Source: Haliclystus octoradiatus (lineage: Eukaryota > Cnidaria > Staurozoa > Stauromedusae > Haliclystidae). From it: DNA of 64,000 bases. A program made the translations under genes and the position numbers. A model generated the notes under the pieces. The model did no database searches, was not told the DNA's origin, and worked only from the letters and a program-made list of their open reading frames with translations. The stretch lies in assembly GCA_916610825.1 (NCBI GenBank), contig OU744453.1, positions 14,005,469 to 14,069,468 on the forward strand, in the 5' to 3' direction. Position 1 is the first letter of the stretch, and each line of letters opens with the position of its first letter. Below are positions 1 to 10,200 of the stretch, in pieces.

Positions 1-600
1 TGAGAGGGTGACTGCGTTGGTACTAGCACCACTTTCCCAACAGGAGCCCTGTACAATCGTTACTGATTACCGTGCTGTATTGGTCATCTTGAGAGCTAGG
101 TTATCTGATTTTGATAAGGGATTACTCATCTCGAGTCCCTTCAGATAAAATTAAACTAATTAGACTATTAGGGCGTTGTCTAGTTAGTCTCTCCGATTGG
201 TCGTTTGCCTGCTATTATAGCTGTTGTTGTTGCAGTTTGTAGCATTTTTGATGTTGACGAGACCATAACTCCGAGGGCTATCTGTTATACAACGACTTTT
301 GCCATTAAGACCGCTGTTTTGTATATCATATCACATTTTGACCATATCTGGAAACCGGGCTTTAGCAAGTTGTTTATATCTTTAAAATGTTATGGAGATA
401 TTTTATTTTATTTATATTATATTTTATATTTTATTTTATTTTGTTATGTTACTTATTTTATCCATGCTTTGGAATTTAATCGATTAGTAACCATGTGATA
501 TTTTGATAATTTATAATAAATAAATAGGGCTTGTTTTTGTGTGGTAGGTGAAAAAGTCTTAAAACATACATAAAAAGTTCAATTACAAAGTATTTATTAT

Positions 601-1570
601 CCTGCTCGCAGACTCACTGTCAAAATGTAAATTTGGTAATCAGTACAGTCTGCTAACTCGAGGTCAAAAGCTTGCCTTTGCTGAATCAGCACGGGGCGTG
701 GAAAGGTGTAAAAACTATTATTCTACAAGGGCTGTGATTCGACGAATCAGCGAAGAGTATTTCAAAGAGAGGCTTGGTGGGCTAGACTGCAATAACTCCC
801 CTTCCTTGTGATTTTTCAGTAAACTTCATGCCTTTCGAAATCGTTTGGAACATTTGCGATAAAATTCAATGCCCAGAATTGAGAATTAATATCATTTCCA
901 AGACGTGTTGGAACCATTAACTGTCGTAATTGCATCAATTATTTTTAGTTATATCTCTGATTATTCTCATAAATGTATGATTTGGACAGCGTTTTTATTC
1001 AAAGCTATTACAAGCGAAGAGGCGTGACACGAAATCATCATGGCAAGGAAAATTAATTCAACAAATAACAAACACTTTAGTTCAGCCGCAGTATTTAATT
1101 GCTATAGAAAGGAAGCTATTGATGAGCCACTGTTTTTCGTTGTCTTCTTATTTTCATTATGATTACTCTGTATTTGCTTCGTTCGTTCGACAAAATAAGT
1201 CTATCAGGCGACTCATTCAAATTCGTAGCGGCTCGAGTTTAATTCCGATGAAGCATGAATTAATGCAGTAGACCATTTGATCATTACTGATGTTAAAGTC
1301 GAATTTCAGATTTATTGATAACTAGATATCTTCCCTAAAATTAATTGTGAAATACTGACTGTAAATGAGTTTCAAGTAAATTAATAATAATATGATTGGA
1401 GTCGTTGGTCTTTTTCTGGGCTTGACTTTCGTGGCCAAGCATTCTTAGCGAAAGCGAGGTAGCCAATTTCCACGCCCCGTGCTGATTCAGCAAAGGCAAG
1501 CTTTTGTCCTCGAGTTAGCAGACTCTACTGTTTACCAAGTTTACATTTTGACAGTGAGTCTGCGAGCAGG
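601..1570. mobile_element. 970 bp element with ~103 bp terminal inverted repeats
   Basis: 601-704 and 1468-1570 are inverted copies of each other with few mismatches, beginning CCTGCTCGCAGACTCACTGT at the outer edge and ending near GGGGCGTGGAAA inside. The interior (705-1467) has no coding ORF I recognise, so this looks non-autonomous (MITE or foldback type). Flanks show no convincing target-site duplication. The second duplication copy keeps only the right inverted repeat (about 55635-55737), because the left one falls in its deletion. Superfamily not assigned. Confidence 0.8.
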
Positions 1571-1959
1571 CTAAGTATTTATAGGCTATTAGATCAGATA
1601 GATAAATACAGTACATGCGATTTCTTTCGATAATATGGAAAACAATCAAATAATGCAGAAGACTGATATTCTAATTACATAGAGTATTAAGTAATTCTTA
1701 AGCAAAATTTCAACAGCTAAATGTTTTTATTTTGAACAACGTTACCGTCAGTGTTTCTAACTGCCACGTAGTTTCAAGTTAAATGATATAAAAACTATCT
1801 AATATATATACCAAAAATTAACAATTAGTCTGTTATTTTAACATATTTTAAGACACCAGAGACTTAATTAAATCTGATTGTCTATTTAAAAAGGGTTTCA
1901 CTTAATAACTTCTTGTTTGTAAATTTCAAATATTTATGAAGTAAGGTTGACTAGTATCG

Positions 1960-2187
1960 ATGCGAGTTATGTCATTGAGCTCGGCGATGAGAAAGCATCT
2001 AAAATTCCACAAGAAATCTATCATTGAATCGGAATATCCAATTTCAGTGGGGAGAAAATGTTCAAATAAAGTTGACTATTTGGCCGATGAGATGCTAACA
2101 ATCCGTGAGCGAAAACCGACTCTAAACCCTCAGAGTGACTCTATCCGTTTCCTGCTTTATTTGTCATATACAAACAATACATTGTAA
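1960..2187 (+). pseudogene. C-terminal fragment of a retroelement RT protein
   Basis: The 75-codon frame has a stretch of type KVDYLADEMLTIRERKPTLN followed by QSDSIR. I recognise this as the tail seen after the GIY-YIG-like region of reverse-transcriptase proteins in many marine animal genomes (an EMLxI, KPSLN, QSDSIR pattern). No RT core or GIY-YIG motif is visible upstream, so this is a fragment. The same frame is preserved in duplication copy 2 at 56125-56352. Family-level assignment is from memory and moderate. Confidence 0.5.
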
Positions 2188-2395
2188 GTAATTGAATATA
2201 TTTCCTTCCTTTTGCATTGTTTAATAATTAGCAACAGTAAATGTTTTTGACCAAGCATCTGCAGGTAATCATCGGCTGGGATATAGGTTGGGGACAGCAT
2301 AGTTGAGAAGTCAGCTTTCGATTGATACTATTTTTAACTGAAATATTGAAATTCCAAGCATTCAAGCATGGGGAGAAGGGATTGTTCGCTTTTCT

Positions 2396-3729
2396 TGGTA
2401 TGGCAGGCTTTTTTGACATCTTACAATATCCAAATTCATATAAACGAAGGAGACTGAACATTTCTAAATCAAGAACCAGTTAAGCATAAAATAAATGAAT
2501 ATTTATCTTTCTTTAATATGTTTTGACGTCAGTAAACAGCAGCCCCGTCTTCGCGTTAGAAATACCATTCAATTCAATTCAAAAACTTTATTTGAGTGTC
2601 AATGTCTTTAGCTTTACAAACTAATTGGGGACACTATAATATTTAAAGTAACAAATTTATATATATATATATAACTAAATAAATAAATAAATAAATAGAA
2701 AAAAACATAGAAAAAAAAAAAAAGTAAATTGAGTAATAACAATAATAACTTAAATTGATTAACAACTAGAACATACATAGTAAGAACTTGCAAAGATTAT
2801 ATTTACAATATACATAAGGATGGTGACTGAGTCAAAGAAATGGTTCAGAAAACGGTGGTGAAGTATAAAGCTGTTGTTGCACTGTTGAAGTAAAAAAACA
2901 CTATCTCTGTTGACCAGGCAGCTCTTAAGCGACGTACGAATAATCATTTTTAACCAAGAAAGCCAGCAATATCAAGGAAATCAAAAATTTCATCTTTCTC
3001 CGTCCCTGGAAAGCAAGGTCGCAATGGAAGAGTTCCATTGGTAATATTTTTAACTGATCTTTGAGATTTCGAGCTGCCAAACACGGGAGAGATGCAATTT
3101 ATTAATTTCAATTTCCAAAAAACATCACTTATAATTAATTCAAATAACATTTAGTCACAAACAATGATTCTCATATGGGGTCAGTTATTCTTTGAAATAC
3201 TCAATTCACCTAGCGCGGTAACGCGATCCAAATATCAAGCATAGGTTGATACAAGCTGCAAGCTCTCAATCCGTACCCTACAAACACTTGCTCTTTCTGA
3301 TATACTGTTATGATGATCAAGACTTCTTTTCTATCGATTTTGGAAGATTTTAGAAATTTAGATTACTAAATTTTTTACCGTACCACCACATATTTTTGAT
3401 AGTGTTAAATTCTATTCTCGTTTGATTTACAGGCTTTTTAAGTAAGAAGAGTTTTACAGAAAATATCGAAGCCTTCTAGTCTGCTTGAAACTGTGATCCC
3501 ACATACTACTTAGGGAAAACAATAGCAGCGCTTGGTGAATCTGCGAGGAAACTAAATTTTGGCGTAAGAACGTTTTCATGCTACCAAGTGGAGCTGTACG
3601 AAGGAAGTTTGTCTCAGAAATGACAATGCTTTTCAACCTTTGGAATAGTGGAACTCAAATGAGAGATATTGTTATGAAAATTATAATGATTTTGCTAGCT
3701 CTATTGTTACACAAACCAAGTTTAAAATC
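2396..3729. other. No gene seen; AT-rich, possible LINE 3' tail
   Basis: 2571-2600 reads as the reverse complement of a retroelement 3' end: an ATTCA-type short tandem followed by ACTTTATTTG, which on the minus strand is an AATAAA-like signal followed by ATTGA repeats. Next come AT and AAAT simple repeats and a poly-A run near 2712. Short minus-strand frames at 2759-3150 and 3454-3636 have no recognisable domains. Confidence 0.4.
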
Positions 3730-5627
3730 CAAAGTATAAGAACACGGTCAATGTCTAAATAGGAGAATCATGGCAAGCTGGTCAGATGTTGGGTTTGAAA
3801 GCCATCTAGAAGAAGCCCACGTAATCCAGCGGATTCCATTCCTGAATCAATCTAAAACTTTAGATCAACTTTCAAAAACATTTGCCAATTAAATGATGCA
3901 GGGAAAAGTTAATGCAGCACTGAGAATGGTGGATCGGAACACTGCAAAATGAATATTGAAATTAGCTCCCGAAACAATTGCTGAAATCAAGGTAAAGCAC
4001 CCTGCAGCTAAACCTACAGATGAGTCAATACTAATCAACGGTGACATATCATTTCTAGATAATGCCATGTTCAATAACATTGATGATCAGGAATTTATTT
4101 CAAGATCAGCTTTATAAACAAAGGGTTCTTGTGGTCCATCAGGTATAGATGCTGATGGTTGAAGAAGAATCCTTGCTTGAATCCCGCATGTCACCTCATC
4201 CCATTAGATAAAGATCTTGGAGTACAACCAATAGATTTATAGGAGGTTTTTTGTCGAACAAATCCAGTGCATGTAATGTCCAACTATGCCCGGGACAGTC
4301 AGCAGGCTGTGAGCAGCAGTACATGCATTGTCTGATATTTTTGCTGAAGAAGAAACAGATGAATTATTGCTAGTAGATACCAGCAACGCTTTCAATGCCC
4401 TAAATAGAAATGTCCTTCTCCGCATCACCAAATACATATGCCCTCCGATTTCTACGTATGTACTTAATTGCTATCAAGCACCATCTCCAGTGTTTGTTTA
4501 TGGTGGCTATGAGATTGCTTCTGCAGAGTGGACCACTCAAGGAGACCCGATGGCCATGCCAGTCTACGCACTTGGTATAACTCCATTGTTATCGTTTATC
4601 AGACCATTACCTACAAGCTAGTTATGCGATGTTGCCTTTGCTGATGATCTTGGAAGATCAGGCACTTTCAACGAATTACCTATATATGGTAGGATAAAAT
4701 CCTAGAATATGGTCACAAACTTGCATACTATCCTAACCCCAAACGGTCATGGCTAATTGTGCAATCTCTAGAGAAAGCTGAAACAGCCAAATCAATGGTC
4801 GAGTGATGACAAATCAATATGAAGCTAAACGGGCAGATACATCTGGGTGGATTTATTGGAAATGAAGAAGGAACATCTGCATACACTTCTGAGCTTGTAC
4901 AAAAAATGATATGAACATATAGTGGGCCTGTCTATGATACTAAAGAGTCAACTTCAAGCTTTATAAACTGCCTTTGTTGGTGGATTTCGTCATAAGCTAG
5001 CATTTCACATTAGAACTATCACAGAGCTTCAATACGAACTTCCCTTTTTAGATCATGCAATTGACACTCTTTCAATCCCATCAATTTGCGATGGACATGT
5101 CTCCACACAGGATGAGAGAAATTTACTAGTGATCTTTACTATCTTTACTATCTTTACTATCTTTACCAGTGAAAATGGGGGGCCTGGCTTTACCAATTGT
5201 CTCTACCCTTTCTGCTAAAGAATACATCAACTCCCGGCTAGTAGCAGATCAATTATCCAGCAGCATCAAAGACCAAAGTAATGAGAGCAGCATAGCTCAA
5301 ATAAGATCGTCAGTTAGACAACAATGTCATCAACAATAGAAACGTCAACCGTCAAACTCTACTTGAAGACCTACACGCAAGAATGGGCAGTACGGGTCAT
5401 TGTGAAAACCAGCTTGCTAGTGTGAAAGGGTTATCATATTGGTTAGATATATTACCTTTGAAGTCAGAAGGATTTTCACTAAGTAAATGTCAATCTTTTG
5501 ATGTAATTTGCTTTCGATATCGTTGGCCAATGAAGCATGTCCCCTCAGACTGTCCATGTGGGAAAAAAGACACCATCAAACATGCTCTATCTTACCCGAA
5601 ATGTAGTATATGTTTCAACGCCATGAT
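3730..5627 (+). pseudogene. RT-A: decayed non-LTR-type reverse transcriptase, 5' part
   Basis: Reading across several frames gives the ordered motifs of one RT family: a KHPAAKPTDE stretch near 4000, TKGSCGPSGIDADG near 4120, PGQSAG near 4295, catalytic motif A LLVDTSNAFNALNR near 4365, motif B TQGDPMAM near 4540, and catalytic motif C FADDLG near 4640, which sits in a different frame. Further on come a C-terminal region with CPCG and HAL (a CCHC-type zinc motif) near 5550-5600. Many stops and frameshifts make it dead. The coding region is cut at 5627 by BEL-1 and resumes at 12113. The zinc motif followed by a conserved acidic block suggests an R2-like layout with a restriction-like endonuclease, but the clade is my inference. 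The 5' end is approximate. Confidence 0.8.
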
Positions 5628-5901
5628 TGTTTTGTTCTAGTTCAATTTGCCATTTGTGAGAGGCGAGTCGAATACGAAGTAGTAAATAAACATTAACATA
5701 ACCAAACAAGTCATATAATTTCAATCACTTTCATAATAATATTCACATTCTAAAAACACGTCTACTTTACATCATTTCGAACGTGATCCTCTGTGTCATC
5801 ACAAATTCTCACGCCATATATATCACACCACGATCACACCATGATCAATCATATTTCTTTATTTAATACAAATTAACATACAACTGATTTATTAATTTCC
5901 A
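5628..5901 (-). repeat. BEL-1 3' LTR (in element orientation)
   Basis: 274 bp, bounded by TG and CA on the plus strand. Nearly identical to 11834-12107; visible differences lie near the start (gcc/gtc), in the middle (cga/tga) and near the end (atg/ggt context). Confidence 0.95.
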
Positions 5902-5913
5902 CTTCCCCCAAAT
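5902..5913 (-). promoter_or_regulatory. BEL-1 polypurine tract
   Basis: On the minus strand this reads as a G- and A-rich run ending GGGGGAAG directly next to the 3' LTR, where plus-strand cDNA synthesis is primed in LTR retrotransposons. It fixes the element's orientation independently of the coding frame. Confidence 0.75.
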
Positions 5914-6045
5914 TTGAAATATTTATTTCAAATGAAAACAAAATTAATCTATATTCTATATCTTTTTATGGTGAATTTATACTAATTGTCAATGTTCTCA
6001 TTGTCTATAAATCAAATTGTTTTATTTAATTGTAATTTTCATATT

Positions 6046-7218
6046 TTATTCTTTATTGATCAAGTCTTTCTCATTCAAACATCTTTCTTTCAGCTCTTCA
6101 TTGGTTGCAATAAGACATAATTTGCTGATTGGTCTGTTGTATTCACCTGTTTTAGTTTTGATCTTTACTTTTCTAACAAGTTTATCTAGACCTGGGTATA
6201 CAGCTGTAACAACACCAAGCGGCCAGATTGCTCTTGGGCTTAAACTTACTCCAGATATGCGTTTCTCGATAATTAAATCACCAATTTGTAAATTTCGATT
6301 CTTTTTAAACCATTTGTTTCTGCACAATAATTGTGTAGGCATGTTTCGTAACCAGACGTCCCAGAATATTTGTATGCGACGTTCAATGACAGCTACTCTA
6401 TCTTTTGGATGTGGTTCTTTTTCTTCACTAAATTGTGGTATAATCATATTTTGACCATAAAGATGGCTGTTCGATGTAATCAGTCCACTAATATCTAAAG
6501 GATCCACACTAGAATTGGGCCACAGTGGTCTGGAATTCAATAAATACGTAACTTCTGCCAGAGCGGTTTCCCATTCATCAGGATAAAGAGATTTGACATA
6601 ACAGTCTGTCATCGCATCTAGAGCTTTTCTTATCGATTTGACAAATGCTTCCACTACTCCGTTCTGGTGGGAAGCCGTCGGACAATTCCATTTCCAGATA
6701 AAACCACGTCCTTCTAAGCAATTTTTTTCTAATTTGACATCCCATTTCTTCTCTAAATTTTCAATTGATTTTGAGGCTGCTACCAAATTAGGTCCTTGGT
6801 CGCTGTACATCTGGCGAGGCTGGATACCTCTTAAACAAGCAAATCTTCGAAATGCCATTATAAATTTTTCAGAAGACATTCCTTCACCTCCTTGTAAGTC
6901 ATATACAAACTCAAGATGGATAGCCCTAGTGACAGTGCAAGTGAACAATGCAACATGTCCATTCTTTGTTACACCACGTCTTAGTTTGGTCTTAAGGGGT
7001 CCAAAAAAGTCAACCGCGGTAGTCCAAAATGCAGGATAACTTGCGCTTAGTCGAAAATCTGGTAATTGTCCCATTTGTTGTGTGAGTAGAGGTGCTTTCC
7101 TCTGGCGACAAAATAAACATGATTTCATCATTGTTCTTATCAATCGAACCACTCCAATGATCCAGAGACCACTTTGTTCAATTGCAGCTCTTGTCATGTT
7201 AACTCCTGCATGACCCAC
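6046..7218 (-). CDS. BEL-1 pol, 3' part: integrase core and DUF5641-like C-terminus (frameshifted)
   Basis: 390-codon frame that continues pol in another frame. It starts inside the integrase zinc region (GHAG, then CLFCRQRKA, the second half of the HHCC motif). The catalytic core follows, with the first Asp in TTAVDFFGPL (about residue 69), the second in YSDQGPN (about 139) and the Glu in QNGVVEAFVKS (about 188). The C-terminal 70 residues (IGDLIIEK ... WPLGVV ... RPISKLCL) are the DUF5641 type that ends BEL/Pao polyproteins. It overlaps the upstream frame by 25 bp. It probably belongs to one gag-pol protein and was separated by a one-base indel near 7225-7290. It acts in the nucleus, joining cDNA to chromosomal DNA. 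Confidence 0.93.
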   Translation of the reverse strand: MGHAGVNMTRAAIEQSGLWIIGVVRLIRTMMKSCLFCRQRKAPLLTQQMGQLPDFRLSASYPAFWTTAVDFFGPLKTKLRRGVTKNGHVALFTCTVTRAIHLEFVYDLQGGEGMSSEKFIMAFRRFACLRGIQPRQMYSDQGPNLVAASKSIENLEKKWDVKLEKNCLEGRGFIWKWNCPTASHQNGVVEAFVKSIRKALDAMTDCYVKSLYPDEWETALAEVTYLLNSRPLWPNSSVDPLDISGLITSNSHLYGQNMIIPQFSEEKEPHPKDRVAVIERRIQIFWDVWLRNMPTQLLCRNKWFKKNRNLQIGDLIIEKRISGVSLSPRAIWPLGVVTAVYPGLDKLVRKVKIKTKTGEYNRPISKLCLIATNEELKERCLNEKDLINKE

Positions 7219-10200
7219 TTTTTCATGGTGATGATTTTCAAAAGAACAGTATTTTTCATAACTCCCTTTTCTTCAGATGCAGCTTTCTTTGATGTTGGGC
7301 TTCTTTTCAAAATTATTGGAGCAACTAATTTTGGTTCAAAGTTTTTCATGTGTTCAAGACGTCCACCTAATCTGTATATCTTTTCATCTGAGTCAAAGAA
7401 GGGACATAATTTTTGAAATTCTTTTCCACTCCAATTTTCGTCACTTTGCAAAGCACGGTACAGTCTTGTTGTTGTGCTGACTGAATCTTCATCCTTCTCC
7501 TTTATTGCTTCAAGTGCTCCTTCTAATGTTTCTGACTTCTCTGCTTTTGAAATAATCATTTCACTTTCTTCATTACTGATGAGTTCAGGTTTTCCTACTT
7601 TGAAACATGAATTGACCTTTCGTGGTCTTTTTTTCTTCTTTTGACGTTTTCGTTTGATCTCATTTAAATCTTTCTCTGTTTTGATTTCTTCAGTAATGGC
7701 AACTGTTTCAAAATCTGTTAGTTCTCTTCTTAAAAACTCAGGGCCTTTGTACCACTCTTGTAGATCAATATGTGTCTCCTTTGTCAAGACATCAGCTGCA
7801 TTTTCTTTTGAAGGTACATATGCAAGTTGTTCAGACTTTGCATTTTCCAAAATTTCTCCGATACGTGATTCTACGAATGCTTTAAACTGATCTTGATTTG
7901 CTTTCAACCAATGTAACACAACAGTCGAATCAGTCCAGTATGTCACTGAATGTGGTTTCTCTTTCAATGCACCAATCACATTTTTAACCAATCGAGTCAT
8001 GATTAAAGCAGCTACAAGCTCTGTCCTAGGTATTGTCAAGCCCCGTATTGGTGTTACTAAAGATTTTGCTGCGACGAAGTTTACTTCAAAATTCCCATTC
8101 TCATTTTTCTGTCTTAAATACACACACGTACCGTAAGCGTTTGATCCACCATCTGAGAATGCATGTATTTCTAACTTTTCTTTTGTACTTTGAGTTTTCA
8201 AGCATCTTCTAGCTTTTGTTTGAAGGTTACTCTCTAAAAGTCGAAATATTTCGTGCCATTCATTTGTTTCTTCTTCATTAAAGGGTGTGTCCCAGTTCAA
8301 ATTTCTTCTCCAGAGATCTTGAAAGGGGATTCTCAGATGAACCATTACCGGTGCTAAAAGGCCTAACGGGTCCCAAACTTTTGCTATCAATTGTAGAACA
8401 CGTCTCTTTGTTAGTTTGATGTAATCTGGATTACTTGAAATGATCATGTTACATACTTTTAACGACAATAAGTCATTCTGTTTGTCCCAAACATGTCCTA
8501 AAATTGTTGTTTCGTTATCACTTTGTTCTGGTGTTGGAGCTGTGTCTACGTTCATTGTTTTAGACATTATTTCACATATTTTCTTTTCTAGAACCTTATG
8601 ATTTGTGTGCCAATGTTTTATTTGAAATTGTGCTTTCCCAAGAATCTTGCTTGTTTCTACCATAGCTTTTTCTGCTTCATTGTCTGTACATCTTGAGTCT
8701 GCTACATCGTCCATGTAAATGTGGTTCTTCAAAATTTCACTCCCAGTTGGTAACACATCTTCATAGGTTGATGCTAGGAAATGTAAACTTAGCTGTGACA
8801 GATTTGGGCTTGGAGGGTCTCCAAATATTAGCCGCTCCCATTCATACACTGTTGGTTGTTCTTCTTCTTCGTGAATCCATAAAAAGCGATGGAATTTCCT
8901 ATCCTGAGGAGATATCATGACCATATTGAACATTTTTCTGATATCCCCTATAAATCCTATCTCGTTTTCTCTGAATCCAACAATAGTTCTAAATAATGAG
9001 TTAAGAAGATCTGGACCTTTTTCTAGTGCATCTGAGATGGATATACCATTGAATTTCTTTGCTGTGTTCCATACTATTCTCTTTGGTGTTGATACACTAT
9101 CTTCTCTGGTGACTAAGCGGTGTTTTAAATAATGCGCAATTTCATTTTCTTGATGAACAGTCTTTTTGACAAAACCAGAATTAATAACTTCTTCGATAGC
9201 TTTGGCATAATCCTTATGTCTGTCTTGCTTCTTTAGTTGGTTGATTTTCTTTTTTAGGTTCTCCGCAACTGCTGTGTAGTTAAGTGGCAGAGCTTCTGGG
9301 TAGCTCTTCTTCCAAGGTAATTTGACTTCAATCCTTCCATTTTCATCAAATCTAGTATGTTCTTCTGCAATTCTAATAAATCTTGCTTCGTCAATTTCTT
9401 TTTCTTCACATACACAACGTTCACTGGAATTGACCCCTGCCATATCTGATACAAATAGATTCTTGACATCTTCTAAATCTATGACATCTAGCACTTGCAA
9501 TGAATGAACTCTCTTTGATTTGATTTTGCTTTCTTGATTTGAACTTGATCCTCCTACAACCGTCCAACCTAATGGATACTCAATACCGATTGGTGAATGC
9601 AATTGTTCATCTGTTGCTGCTAACCTTGAAATTTCTAAATGACAGCCTTGTGCATCTCTTCCGAGTAATATATCAATGTCACCTCCTTCAATGTCTATTT
9701 GGTCTTTAATCTTGCATAAATGTTTATTTTCATTAAAAAAATTGTGTTGAATCTTACTACATGAGCCACATGCTCTTTTAACACCATATGCCTTGACCTT
9801 TCCAATTTCTTGTATGGGATCTATTCTTCCCACTGTTATATCATATGTCATGGTGTTTTCTCTATAGCTTTTACCTCCTGCTACTTCATATGAAATATTC
9901 GTTTTAGTCCCTTCCATTCCGAGACTTAAAGCAAACGATTGTTTTATTAGAGTCGTATCTGAGCCCCCATCTATGAGGCATCTAGCAGTTTTAAGCTTTG
10001 TGGTACCGTCACGGTTTTTCATGCCAGTTTTGACCCATATCTTAAGGACAGGCAACCTAATATCTATGCTTGACGATGTCGCACCTATCGTGGAAGTAGT
10101 TGCTACTCTTTGATGATCTTCTTCTTGGATATTGTCTGATGATGTTGTTGATTGTGCACTTTCTTTTTTCTTTTTATGATGCAATAGTGTGTGATGATCT

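Larger units (their letters stand above)
1..2395. repeat. Segmental duplication, copy 1 (truncated by window start)
   Basis: This block is almost identical to 54571-56546 in the same orientation, about 52 kb away. Differences are scattered single bases plus one large indel: roughly 388-795 here has no counterpart in copy 2. The block carries the 970 bp inverted-repeat element at 601-1570 and an RT-protein tail at 1960-2187. Similarity stops near 2395, where copy 2 runs into a THAP-transposase element. The left end lies outside the window, so the full length is unknown. I cannot tell whether it moved as one large mobile element or as an ordinary genomic duplication. Confidence 0.93.

Noticed and set aside
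7180-7300. Programmed frameshift in BEL-1 pol
   Set aside because: BEL/Pao elements usually have one long frame and the break lies within the integrase zinc domain, so a mutation is far more likely.
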